From contig CAWJTN010000001.1 in assembly GCA_963845895.1 (NCBI GenBank), positions 186,001 to 250,000 of the forward strand: DNA of 64,000 bases, written 5' to 3'. The first letter of the stretch is position 1, and every line of letters begins with the position of its first letter. The position numbers were made by a program, and so were the translations under genes. The stretch comes from CAWJTN01 sp963845895. GTDB lineage: Bacteria > Patescibacteriota > Microgenomatia > UBA1406 > GWC2-37-13. Below the pieces are notes generated by a model. It ran no database searches. It worked only from the letters and a program-made list of their open reading frames with translations, and was not told the origin of the DNA. Positions 41,479 through 49,826 of the stretch are shown here, in pieces.

Positions 41479-42345
41479 TTAAGATTCTTTTTGAAGTTCT
41501 TCTAATATTTTTTTCGCCTGTGAACTGACTTTGCTGGGAACATTGATCTTGAAGACCACATACTCATTTCCTTTTTTATAGGAATTTGGATAGATTACTC
41601 CTTGACCTCGAAGTCTGATTGTCGTTCCAGACTGTGTTCCCGATCTTATCTTCAGTTTGACCATTCCATCGATAGTTGGAACTTCAACCGTTCCACCCAA
41701 AACTGCCAAAGGATAAGAAATTTCTTTTTCAAAATAGATATCTTGACCTTCACGTTTAAAATAGGGATGCGGACGGACAGAAACTTGAACGTCAAAGTCA
41801 GAAAACCTTATCCTATTTCCATTGTCAACTCCTGCCGGAATTTTGATAGTTTTATGATCGCCTTTAATAACTGTTTCTTTTTTTGCACCATGAACCGCTT
41901 CATCAAATGTGAGCTCTAACTCATACACATCTCTCCGTTGTCTTCTTCTTCCTTGAGAAAAAGGCGATTGAAAACCGAAGAACTGCTCGAAAATCTCAAA
42001 AGGATCGGAAAAACCTTCGAAGTCAACGCCTCCAAATGGAAACCCTTCTCCGCCTGAACTGGTATAAGTGTAGGTAAAGGGTCCTTGACGATAAGTGTTA
42101 CCTGGCTGTCCGGCGCCACCGCCTGGGCGCTCAAATACATCTGCACCATATTGATCATACATTTCCTTCTTTTTTGGATCGGCAAGTACTTCGTAGGCTT
42201 TATTTATTTCTTTGAATTTTTCGCTAGCTTCTGAAGATTTGTTTCGATCCGGATGCCATTTTAGCGCTTGTTTTCTGTAGGCAGCTTTTATCTCTGCTTC
42301 AGTTGAGTTCTTTGAGATTCCAAGAACATCATAATAATCAACCAT
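41479..42345 (-). CDS. DnaJ-family co-chaperone without zinc finger (CbpA type)
   Basis: A 288-residue J-protein that stimulates the DnaK ATPase. The N-terminal J domain (DYYDVLGISKNSTEAEIKAA) carries the HPD motif in WHPDRNK. A glycine/phenylalanine-rich region (GGGAGQPGNT, GGEGFPFGGVDF) and the C-terminal substrate-binding barrels (IKIPAGVDNGNRIRF, PTIDGMVKLKIRSGTQSG) follow. The cysteine-rich zinc domain of classical DnaJ is absent. It is the last gene of the hrcA-grpE-dnaK-dnaJ cluster. Confidence 0.93.
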   Translation of the reverse strand: MVDYYDVLGISKNSTEAEIKAAYRKQALKWHPDRNKSSEASEKFKEINKAYEVLADPKKKEMYDQYGADVFERPGGGAGQPGNTYRQGPFTYTYTSSGGEGFPFGGVDFEGFSDPFEIFEQFFGFQSPFSQGRRRQRRDVYELELTFDEAVHGAKKETVIKGDHKTIKIPAGVDNGNRIRFSDFDVQVSVRPHPYFKREGQDIYFEKEISYPLAVLGGTVEVPTIDGMVKLKIRSGTQSGTTIRLRGQGVIYPNSYKKGNEYVVFKINVPSKVSSQAKKILEELQKES

Positions 42346-42424
42346 TCCTTTAAAATTTCAAATTTTAAATTAATACTTCGACTTTACTCAGTATTAATCC
42401 TGAGTTTATCAAATGGATTAAAAA

Positions 42425-44304
42425 TTAATTAACTACTTCTCCTTCTTCAACATCTTTTTTCCCCGGGGATTTTTTTTCTTCATTTCCGGGTGGTTGTGCT
42501 GGCTGTCCACCTTGTTTCCCATACATCGACTGACCTATCTTAGTTAAACTATCAGAAAATCCTTTGTTTTTTCTTCCAAATCTTCTTTACTTCCTTTTTC
42601 TAATATTTCTTTTAAGGCTTTAATTTTTTTATCAACTTCTTCTTTAACATCTTTCGGTGCTTTGTCACCGGCATCCTTTAGTGATTTTTCGGCAACATAA
42701 ATCATATTATCAGCCTTATTTCGGGCTTCTATTTTTTCTTTTTCTTCTTTATCTTTATCGGCATTCTTCTCCGCTTCTTCACGCATCTTTTCAATCTCAT
42801 CTTTTGTAAGACCTGTCGATCCCGTTATCTTAATTGCTTGCGATTTGCCAGTTGCCTTATCTTTTGCTGTAACAGTCAAAATTCCATTGGCATCAATATC
42901 AAATGTAACTTCAATTTGTGGAACTCCTCTTGGCGCAGGTGGAATTCCGTCTAAGATAAATCTTCCCAGAGATTTATTATCATGAGCTAAAGGCCTTTCC
43001 CCTTGTAAAATATGAATCTCTACCTGTGTTTGATTATCACCAGCTGTAGAGTAAACCTCTGTCCTTGAGGTCGGAATCGTAGTATTTCTCTGAATCATTG
43101 GAGTAGTAACTCCTCCCAAAGTTTCAACTCCTAAAGTCAGAGGGGTCACGTCAAGTAAAACAACATCTTTTGTCTCGCCTGTCAAAACACCTGCTTGAAT
43201 TGCTGCGCCAACTGCAACAACTTCGTCAGGGTTTACAGAACGATTTGGTTCTTTGCCAAAAAAATCTTTTACTTTTTCAATTACTTTTGGCATTCTAGTC
43301 ATTCCTCCAACTAGTACTACCTCATTAATCTTTGATGTATCAACTTTCGCATCTTTAAGACATTTTTTAACCGGCTCAAAAGTTTTATCAATCAATTCTC
43401 CAACTAAAGATTCCAACTTTGATCTGGTCAACTTCATAACTAAATGAAGCGGTTGACTGTCTTTAACCGTCACGAATGGAAGGTTTATCTCACTCTCCTT
43501 GGAAGAAGATAACTCAATTTTAGCTTTTTCTGCTGCATCTCTTAATCGTTGTAATGCCTGCGGATCTTTTCGTAAGTCAATGCCATTATCTTTTTTGAAT
43601 TCATCGGCAATATAATCCAAAATTACCTTATCAAAATCGTCACCACCTAGATGAGTATCTCCGTTTGTCGCCTTTACCTGAAAAACTCCCTCACCTAGTT
43701 CAAGAACAGTAATATCAAAAGTTCCTCCACCTAAATCATAAACAGCAATAGTGTGAGTATGCTTTTTATCCAAACCATAAGCTAAAGCAGCAGCAGTTGG
43801 CTCATTTAATATCCTGACAACTTCCAGTCCTGCAATCTCACCTGCCTGCTTGGTTGCTTGTCTTTGTGAGTCGTCAAAGTATGCCGGGACAGTAATAACT
43901 GCTTTTTCTACTTTTTCACCTAAATACGCTTCTGCATCAGACTTAATCTTTTGGAGTATCATTGCAGATATCTCTTGAGGTGTGAAGGTTTTTCCCTCAA
44001 CTTCAACATCTGCCATATGATCTCTTCCGTCGATGATTTTATAAGGTAACCACTTAATATCATACTTTACAGACTCATCAGAAAATCTTCTACCCATCAA
44101 TCTTTTTATAGAAAATATTGTATTTTTTGGATTTATCACTATCTGCCTTTTTGCCACATCTCCAACTATTCTTTTAATGGGGTCAACAACTGATGGAATG
44201 ACATTTCTACCCTCTTGAGAGTGAATTACTTTAGGTTTTCCACCCTCCATCACTGCAACACAAGAATTTGTTGTTCCTAAATCGATACCTATTATTTTTG
44301 CCAT
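42425..44304 (-). CDS. dnaK: Chaperone DnaK (Hsp70), frame broken near the C-terminus
   Basis: ATP-dependent chaperone. Clear motifs are IIGIDLGTTNSCVAVMEGGK, AVITVPAYFDDSQRQATKQA, AVYDLGGGTFDITVLELGEG and EVVLVGGMTRMPKV, and the substrate domain DVTPLTLGVETLGGV. The open frame ends at 42544 with EEKTKDFLIV. One extra T in the run at 42556-42559 extends it as FSDSLTKIGQSMYGKQGGQP to a TAA at 42425, giving the usual Q/G/P-rich tail and acidic end (DVEEGEVVN) and 626 residues. The break affects only the lid tail, but the extension matches the family so well that sequence error is likely. Confidence 0.93.
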
Positions 44305-44425
44305 ATTTGTAAGAAAACAACTTTTAAAAATTCAAAATTCTAATATCGAAACTCGAAACAATTTTTAAAATTCAAATTTTGAAAATTCGAATTTGTTTCG
44401 GATTCATCCTGAACGGATTTCGGAT
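44305..44425. other. dnaK-grpE spacer with AT-rich inverted repeats
   Basis: 121 bases holding imperfect repeats of AAATTCGAA/TTCGAATTT and a TTCATCCTGAACGGA string like the one at 58294. No open frame or promoter was convincing. It may be another dispersed repeat. Confidence 0.4.
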
Positions 44426-44920
44426 TTAGTGCTTCAGATTTCTCTTACTTACCTTCACTTGTGCAACTCTCAACACTTTTCCGTTAAACATATATCCTTT
44501 CCTTAAAACTTCAACTACTATATTGTTTTTTTCTCCTTCAACTGTATCGATCGCATGTGCCAGATGAGGATTAAATTCTTTACCTAAAACTTGGATCTCT
44601 TCTACTTTTAGATCCTTCAATAGATTATAAAACTTTTCCTTCACCATCTTCAATCCCTGATCTTTAATAAAAATTTCAGCTTTATCTAAATCGTCTAGAA
44701 ATGGCAACAATTGTAAAAGTAATACTGCGTTTGCCGACTTACCAAATTCTAGTTTTTCTTCTTTTACTCTTTTGTCGTAATTTTGATAGTCTGCCAAGGC
44801 TCTTAAATATTTATTTTTATAATCCTCTGCCTCTTTTTTAATTTCTTCCAGCCTATGTTTTAGTTCTTGAATCTCTCCTTCTTCAGCTTTAATTTTTGAA
44901 ATTAGTTTTGAACTTTGCAC
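44426..44920 (-). CDS. grpE: Nucleotide exchange factor GrpE
   Basis: Releases ADP from DnaK. The 164 residues have a long N-terminal coiled coil (KAEEGEIQELKHRLEEIKKEAEDYKNKYLRALADYQNYDKRV, positions about 10-52) and the C-terminal beta domain (KEFNPHLAHAIDTVEG, VVEVLRKGYMFNGKVLRVAQVKV). The start is a GTG at 44920 and overlaps a repeat-like string (CAAAGTTCAAAGTGCAAAGT), so the first five residues are uncertain. It lies between hrcA and dnaK as usual. Confidence 0.95.
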   Translation of the reverse strand: MQSSKLISKIKAEEGEIQELKHRLEEIKKEAEDYKNKYLRALADYQNYDKRVKEEKLEFGKSANAVLLLQLLPFLDDLDKAEIFIKDQGLKMVKEKFYNLLKDLKVEEIQVLGKEFNPHLAHAIDTVEGEKNNIVVEVLRKGYMFNGKVLRVAQVKVSKRNLKH

Positions 44921-44964
44921 TTTGAACTTTGCACCAAGTCTGACTTGGTTGACACTTTGAACTT

Positions 44965-45705
44965 TTAAATTCCTTGTTGTTTTATTATTTCTTCTATTAA
45001 ACCCGCCATATATTTTATCTGTGGACTAATCTCGTCGTAATACATGCGTTTGGGACCAACAACGCCGATTATTCCTTTTATGTTTTTTCCTTCAAATTCA
45101 CCAAAAACGCTGGCACAAGATTCAAAAATCGGATCTTTAAAATCTTCCTCACCTAAAAGATACATAATATCATCTTCTACTCTCAAAAATCTATCCAGAA
45201 TTCTCTCCCAGTAGTTAGCTTCATCTAAAAGTTCAAATAGATTTTTTGAGAGTGCCAAATTTAAAAATTCTGGCTTGTTTAATAAGTTACCTACGCCAGA
45301 ATAGTAAACGTCACCCAGATTGGTCGCAGAAAGAGATAATAGTCCTGTTTTATGAGCTAGAACCTTTGTTGCCTGACCTAAAAGTCTATGTGATTCGTTT
45401 CTCTCATCCCAGATACTATTTTTATAAGACACCTCGTCTGATGTTGATAAATCTTTTGTCTTCATTATATGTTTTATGTAAAGACGAAAACCTTTGGCTG
45501 ACGGAATTCTACCCGAAGAAAAGTGAGTTTTTTTAAGATATCCTTTTTTGGCAAGCTCAACCATTTCGTTCCTGATAGTAGCAGGAGAAACACCTAGCTT
45601 ATACTTTTTTTCAAGAATTTCAGAACCCACAGGTTCACCGGTTTCAGTATATTCCTGAATGATTACCCTCAAAATATCAACCTGTCTAGGAGTTAAATCT
45701 TCCAT
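44965..45705 (-). CDS. hrcA: Heat-inducible transcription repressor HrcA (short form)
   Basis: Represses the heat-shock operon by binding CIRCE. The N-terminal winged helix is clear (EDLTPRQVDILRVIIQEYTE, TGEPVGSEIL, GVSPATIRNEMVELAKKGYL, THFSSGRIPSAKGFRLYI), and the end has GIIGVVGPKRMYYDEI. At 246 residues it is about 100 shorter than usual HrcA; the middle, dimerising part is reduced but both ends are present. A promoter with a CIRCE-like site lies just upstream, so the operon is probably autoregulated. Confidence 0.92.
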   Translation of the reverse strand: MEDLTPRQVDILRVIIQEYTETGEPVGSEILEKKYKLGVSPATIRNEMVELAKKGYLKKTHFSSGRIPSAKGFRLYIKHIMKTKDLSTSDEVSYKNSIWDERNESHRLLGQATKVLAHKTGLLSLSATNLGDVYYSGVGNLLNKPEFLNLALSKNLFELLDEANYWERILDRFLRVEDDIMYLLGEEDFKDPIFESCASVFGEFEGKNIKGIIGVVGPKRMYYDEISPQIKYMAGLIEEIIKQQGI

Positions 45706-45712
45706 TATTTAT

Positions 45713-45748
45713 GCTGAGCGACTCTTAAATTTTAAGAGGAGTCGAAGC
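45713..45748. repeat. Inverted repeat in the hrcA leader (CTGAGCGACTC...GAGTCGAAG)
   Basis: CGACTCTTAAA and TTTTAAGAGGAGTCG can fold into a hairpin between the hrcA promoter and ATG. Its outer bases match the dispersed CTGAGCGA/AGTCGAAG element found in miaB, so it may be a repeat rather than a dedicated regulator. Confidence 0.5.
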
Positions 45749-45749
45749 A

Positions 45750-45776
45750 TTAGCAATACTATAACAACTCTGCTAA
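45750..45776. promoter_or_regulatory. CIRCE-like operator of the hrcA operon
   Basis: TTAGCA (45750-45755) and TGCTAA (45771-45776) are perfect inverted arms separated by 15 bases, a total of 27, exactly the spacing of CIRCE (TTAGCACTC-N9-GAGTGCTAA). The three inner bases of each arm differ. It overlaps the -10 box and spacer of the hrcA promoter, where HrcA binding would block polymerase. Confidence 0.72.
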
Positions 45777-45786
45777 AAGAAGTCAA
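45758..45786 (-). promoter_or_regulatory. hrcA operon promoter
   Basis: On the minus strand, TTGACT (45781-45786), 17 bases, TATAGT (45758-45763). This is a near-consensus housekeeping promoter with a leader of about 45 bases before the hrcA ATG. Confidence 0.75.
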
Positions 45787-45873
45787 GGGGTAAACCCCGC
45801 ACCCGCCGAAAAACGCTCCTCAAGACGACGAACGAATAGTGAAGATTTAAGTCTTGAGGTAAGTTTAGGCGGG
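45787..45873. repeat. Nested inverted repeats between hrcA and nfo
   Basis: A small hairpin GGGGT-AA-ACCCC (45787-45798) is followed by a larger nested structure. CCCGCC (45802-45807) pairs with GGCGGG (45868-45873), and inside it CCTCAAGAC (45818-45826) pairs with GTCTTGAGG (45851-45859). It ends six bases before the nfo -10 box. No open frame was seen. It could be a palindromic mobile element or a structured RNA. Confidence 0.55.
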
Positions 45874-45879
45874 AAGAGG

Positions 45880-45885
45880 TACAAT
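45880..45885 (+). promoter_or_regulatory. -10 box adjoining the nfo ATG
   Basis: TACAAT ends six bases before ATG 45892, with no ribosome-binding site between. Confidence 0.55.
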
Positions 45886-45891
45886 ATGATA

Positions 45892-46746
45892 ATGAAACTT
45901 GGAGCACATCAATCGATCGAGGGTGGATATGTAAAAGCACTAGATAGAATTAAAAATATTGGCGGGAACTGTCTCCAGATTTTTTCTACATCACCACGCG
46001 GTTGGAACTATGCCAAAATAGAAAATCTCCAGATTTCTCAATTTCTAGAAAAGAAAACAAAATTAAAAATCGATCCGGTCTATTTTCATGCTTCATATCT
46101 CATAAATTTAGCTGATGAAAGTAAAGTTAGCCATCTTTCTAAACTCTCTATTATGGCTGAATTAAATGCAGCTGAAAAATTAAATATTAAAGGAACAATT
46201 GTACATCTTGGATCATTTAAAAGAGACATCACTAAAGAAATTCAGAGTAATAATATTGATCCATACGAAACTTTAACCATTCATATTAAAGAAATTCTGG
46301 AAAATACTCCCAAAGATACTTTATTTATAATCGAAAATGCAGGGAATAAAAAGATTGGGAAAGATCTTGCACAGATTGCAACAATAATTGAACAGGTGGA
46401 TAACGAAAGAGTCAGAGTTTGTTTAGACACTTGTCATCTATTTTCTGCAGGGTACGATTTATCAACTCTAAAAAAACTTGAAGACTTTCTTTTGGCCTTT
46501 GATACTTTAATAGGACTTGAAAAATTGGAGTTATTTCATGCAAACGATAGCAGAGATCCGTTTAATTCCGGAAGAGACCGACATGAAAACATTGGAAAAG
46601 GAACAGTACCCTTAAATACATTTAAACTTTTACTGAATCATCCAAAAACTAGAAATCTTCCTTTCATAATTGAAACTCCAGGTTTTGACGATAAAGGACC
46701 TGATAAAAAAAATTTAGATATTTTAAAAAGTTTAACTAAACAATAG
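45892..46746 (+). CDS. nfo: Endonuclease IV
   Basis: Cuts DNA at abasic sites in base-excision repair. The 284-residue TIM-barrel protein starts at ATG 45892 (MKLGAHQSIEGGYVKALDRI), preferred over 45886 because of the adjoining -10 box. Metal-site segments are VYFHASYLINLA, GTIVHLGSF, LFIIENAGN, CLDTCHLFSAGYDL, LFHANDSRDPFNSGRDRHENIGKG (by position about 218-241) and IIETPG. The length is typical. Confidence 0.95.
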   Translation: MKLGAHQSIEGGYVKALDRIKNIGGNCLQIFSTSPRGWNYAKIENLQISQFLEKKTKLKIDPVYFHASYLINLADESKVSHLSKLSIMAELNAAEKLNIKGTIVHLGSFKRDITKEIQSNNIDPYETLTIHIKEILENTPKDTLFIIENAGNKKIGKDLAQIATIIEQVDNERVRVCLDTCHLFSAGYDLSTLKKLEDFLLAFDTLIGLEKLELFHANDSRDPFNSGRDRHENIGKGTVPLNTFKLLLNHPKTRNLPFIIETPGFDDKGPDKKNLDILKSLTKQ

Positions 46747-46748
46747 GT

Positions 46749-46754
46749 TATAAT
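46749..46754 (+). promoter_or_regulatory. -10 box adjoining the cca ATG
   Basis: A perfect TATAAT directly after the nfo stop codon, seven bases before ATG 46762, without a ribosome-binding site. Confidence 0.62.
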
Positions 46755-46761
46755 TAATTTC

Positions 46762-48114
46762 ATGTTAGCACTGCCTAAAGAAGTAAAGGATTTTTTAGAG
46801 ACTTTCAAAAAAAAGAATTTTCAAATTTTTATAGTTGGTGGTGCGGTTCGTGACTTGTTAATTAATAAACGTGTAATGAACTGGGATTTCGCCACAGACG
46901 CGACTCCGGAAAAAATCCTTGAACTTTATCCTGATGGGTTTTATAATAATCAGTTCGGTACGGTTGGCATAGAAAAAGAAGTTGAGGGTAAAAAAATGAT
47001 TTTTGAAGTTACAACCTTTCGCAAAGAAGGTGAATATAAAGATCTTCGTCATCCTGAAAAAATTGAATGGGCTAAAACAATTGAGGAAGATTTGTCCCGA
47101 CGAGATTTTACAATTAATGCCATCGCCTTCGACGGTGAGAAAATTATCGATCCTTATCAAGGCCAAAAACATCTTAAAGAAAAACTTATCGTTGCCGTTG
47201 GTGACCCAGATAAACGATTTGGTGAAGATGCCCTAAGACTTATGAGAGCTGTGAGACTTGCTTCAGAACTTGGTTTTTTAATCGAGGATAAAACTAGACA
47301 ATCAATTCAAAAAAATGCAAAATTAATAACTAAAATTTCCTGGGAAAGGATCAGAGACGAACTTTTTAAAATATTGTCCTCAAACAATCCGGCCGAAGGG
47401 GTTTTATTTTTAAGAAATACTGGACTTCTGACCTTTATCTTACCCGAACTTGACGTATGTTTTGTTATACCGCAGAAGAGTCCGAAAAGACATCATGTTT
47501 ACGACGTTGGCACCCATATGGTCATGTCAGTGAAAAGTTGCCCCTCGAAAGATCTTATAACGAGATTGGCAACATTACTTCACGATATAGGGAAAGCAGA
47601 AACGTTCAGGAGAGATGAAAAGACCGGACTCATAACTTTCTATAATCACGAAGTAGTTGGGACAAAACTAGTTGAAAAAATCGCCGACAGATTAAAACTT
47701 TCAAATAAGCAAAAAGACAAATTGGTTTCCTTAGTCAAATATCACCAATTCACCGTCAGTGAACTCCAAACCGACAAAGCTGTTAGAAGATTTATTCGAG
47801 AGTTGGGAAAAGAGAATCTGCAAAATATGCTTGACCTTCGGGTAGGTGATCGTATTGGATCAGGTGCAAAACCAACTTCCTGGCGTCTAGAGCTCTTCAA
47901 AAAAAGGTTGACTGAAGTTCAAAAAGAACCTTTTAAGGTAACTGATTTAAAGATCGATGGAAATGACGTTATGAAAATTTTAAAAATAAAACCCGGAATC
48001 GAGGTTGGAAAAATTCTCCACTCTATATTTAACGACGTCGTGCAGGGGAGAGTGAAAAACGAAAGACATCTACTATTGAAAAAAATTGAAGAATTAAAAA
48101 AGACAGTAAACTAA
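46762..48114 (+). CDS. cca: tRNA nucleotidyltransferase (CCA-adding) with HD domain
   Basis: Adds or repairs the CCA end of tRNAs. The 450 residues begin with the nucleotidyltransferase domain (IVGGAVRDLLINKRVMNWDFATDATP, with the G-G-x-V-R-D and D-x-D elements, then SRRDFTINAIAFDG). An RNA-binding part with RLMRAVRLASELGF follows, and then an HD phosphohydrolase domain (TLLHDIGKAETFRR, NHEVVGTKLVEK). The HD domain is common in bacterial class II enzymes and trims cyclic phosphate ends. It is convergent with pyrF. Confidence 0.94.
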   Translation: MLALPKEVKDFLETFKKKNFQIFIVGGAVRDLLINKRVMNWDFATDATPEKILELYPDGFYNNQFGTVGIEKEVEGKKMIFEVTTFRKEGEYKDLRHPEKIEWAKTIEEDLSRRDFTINAIAFDGEKIIDPYQGQKHLKEKLIVAVGDPDKRFGEDALRLMRAVRLASELGFLIEDKTRQSIQKNAKLITKISWERIRDELFKILSSNNPAEGVLFLRNTGLLTFILPELDVCFVIPQKSPKRHHVYDVGTHMVMSVKSCPSKDLITRLATLLHDIGKAETFRRDEKTGLITFYNHEVVGTKLVEKIADRLKLSNKQKDKLVSLVKYHQFTVSELQTDKAVRRFIRELGKENLQNMLDLRVGDRIGSGAKPTSWRLELFKKRLTEVQKEPFKVTDLKIDGNDVMKILKIKPGIEVGKILHSIFNDVVQGRVKNERHLLLKKIEELKKTVN

Positions 48115-48115
48115 G

Positions 48116-48916
48116 TTATCTTCTATATTTATTTATTTCATCTTTTAATTTTTTAGCCTCTTCTCTAGGATTTTTGGAAAATATAATTCCTCTCGAGGAA
48201 TTGATTATCATTCCTGCCTTTTTCGAATTAAGACCTGCTTTAACCGTTTTCTCAACGTCTCCTCCCTGTGCTCCAACTCCCGGAACTAATATTGTCATAT
48301 CCCCTATTATTTTACGAACCTCTTTCTGTTCTTTAGGATAGGTTGCCCCAACAACCAACATACAATTTTTATTCATATTCCAATCCTTTACCACTTTTTT
48401 TGCAACAACTTTATATAAAGGAATATTATTTACTTTAAGATCTTGAAACTCACCTGCTCCTGGGTTTGATGTCCTGCAAAGAATAATGCAACCTTTTTCT
48501 TTTCTTTCTAAAAAAGGCATTAAAGCTTCTTTTCCTAAATATGGATGAAGGGTTACAGCATCTGCTCCCAAATAATCAAAAATAAATTTGACATATCCAT
48601 CGTTCGTGCTTCCAATATCAGCCCGTTTTGCGTCAATAATTAGAACTATGTCCGGATATTTATCGCGGATATAATCACAGGTCATTTTCAACGCCTCAAT
48701 ACCGTTTTTTCCTCTTTGTTCATAAAAAGCGGTGTTTGGTTTATACGCGCAAACCAAGTCTGCCGTTGCATCTATGATTGATTTATTAAATGTAGTCTGA
48801 GGATGTTTGCCATTACGAATTTTCGCCGGAATTTTGCTGATATTGCTGTCAAGACCCACACAAATTAGAGAATTATTTTTCTTAACAATTTTGTCTAATT
48901 TCTCTTGAAAGGTCAT
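48116..48916 (-). CDS. pyrF: Orotidine 5'-phosphate decarboxylase
   Basis: Last step of UMP synthesis. I choose ATG 48916 (MTFQEKLDKIVKKNNSLICV), seven bases after a TATAAG box; 266 residues. Seen are VGLDSNISKIP, the catalytic VLIIDAKRADIGSTNDGYVK with D-x-K-x-x-D, HPYLGKEAL and the phosphate-binding VPGVGAQGGDVEKTV. The size and motif form are those of the long (type 2) family. It is not joined to the pyrD-pyrE operon; an unknown gene lies between on the opposite strand. Confidence 0.94.
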   Translation of the reverse strand: MTFQEKLDKIVKKNNSLICVGLDSNISKIPAKIRNGKHPQTTFNKSIIDATADLVCAYKPNTAFYEQRGKNGIEALKMTCDYIRDKYPDIVLIIDAKRADIGSTNDGYVKFIFDYLGADAVTLHPYLGKEALMPFLERKEKGCIILCRTSNPGAGEFQDLKVNNIPLYKVVAKKVVKDWNMNKNCMLVVGATYPKEQKEVRKIIGDMTILVPGVGAQGGDVEKTVKAGLNSKKAGMIINSSRGIIFSKNPREEAKKLKDEINKYRR

Positions 48917-48923
48917 GTAATTT

Positions 48924-48929
48924 CTTATA
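48924..48929 (-). promoter_or_regulatory. -10 box adjoining the pyrF ATG
   Basis: TATAAG on the minus strand, seven bases before ATG 48916. The divergent gene at 48945 uses a box in the same 28-base spacer, so the two promoters overlap. Confidence 0.45.
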
Positions 48930-48944
48930 GTATACATTATATAT

Positions 48945-49826
48945 ATGGCATTATTTTCTGCAGAAGAAGTTTATCCAACTATCGCTTTTAAAGGAAGTAA
49001 AGAACTGAAACCTCAATTGCAAGAAGTAGCCAAGCAGATCTCAGTTTTGTCGCAAAGTGGAAATTTGTATGGGCCAGATATTAATCGTTTTCCCCACTTT
49101 GGAATCGTTCCACATCACGGTACTATTTCTAATATACCGCCGGATCATGGTGTCTATAATATTCTAACCCCTGCGGAAGCCGCCGCGCTAGAAATGCTCA
49201 TTAGAGAAACTGCTGCTTTAACTATTGCATTTAGAGATCAAGCGGGATACAACCACGTAGTAAAGGATTTTACTGGAAATAAAGAATTAGGATCTCGAAT
49301 TATAAAAGCTTTGGCGGCTAAGACGCCTACCGATTGTCTTAAAGTCTTAGATGGTCTCGCTGACTTTACAAGAGAAATAGTTTGGAATGCGGCACAATGC
49401 AGAGGATTTTATAAACTTCATGATCAACCGTATGGGAGAGTTGAAGATTACTATGAAAAATATATCGAGGCACTTAAAGCTGACAATTGGCGTATCGGTA
49501 ATAAAACACTAACTGTTGTACAAGAACACGCAATTACCGAAAATCGACCGATTAATATTTTGTTCAAGGTTAAAGATGTTGCTGATGCTCATACTCTAAT
49601 TACTCCAGCTTCAAAACCTCGCCCTCAAGGTTGGGCACGATCAATTGTACCATCACAGGAATATGGAGTTGGAATAGCGACGGAGATGTATAGAAAACTA
49701 TATGAATATATGGAAAGACAAGGATTAAGTACTAAGTTCGAAATAAAACCTGATCAGTATTTACAAAGAGCCGGTCATATTATCGGCACTTCGAGTAATA
49801 CTCTAAGTCCAAAATTACTTCCTTAA
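48945..49826 (+). CDS. Conserved-looking soluble protein, function unknown
   Basis: I do not recognise this 293-residue protein. It has no signal peptide or membrane segment and is mixed alpha/beta in character. Possible functional patches are FPHFGIVPHHGTISNIPPDHG (about residues 47-67) with four histidines, LIRETAALTIAFRDQAGYNHVV, an AQCRGFYKLHDQPYGRVEDYY stretch and a C-terminal QRAGHIIGTSSNT. Codon use and base content match the neighbours, so it looks native. It is divergent from pyrF and converges with the LOG-like gene (12-base overlap), which places it inside the pyrimidine region. Confidence 0.75.
   Translation: MALFSAEEVYPTIAFKGSKELKPQLQEVAKQISVLSQSGNLYGPDINRFPHFGIVPHHGTISNIPPDHGVYNILTPAEAAALEMLIRETAALTIAFRDQAGYNHVVKDFTGNKELGSRIIKALAAKTPTDCLKVLDGLADFTREIVWNAAQCRGFYKLHDQPYGRVEDYYEKYIEALKADNWRIGNKTLTVVQEHAITENRPINILFKVKDVADAHTLITPASKPRPQGWARSIVPSQEYGVGIATEMYRKLYEYMERQGLSTKFEIKPDQYLQRAGHIIGTSSNTLSPKLLP

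Noticed and set aside
11144..42559. Programmed -1 frameshifting in rplC, efp and dnaK
   Set aside because: The three sites share no slippery heptamer or downstream structure; shortened runs explain all of them more simply.
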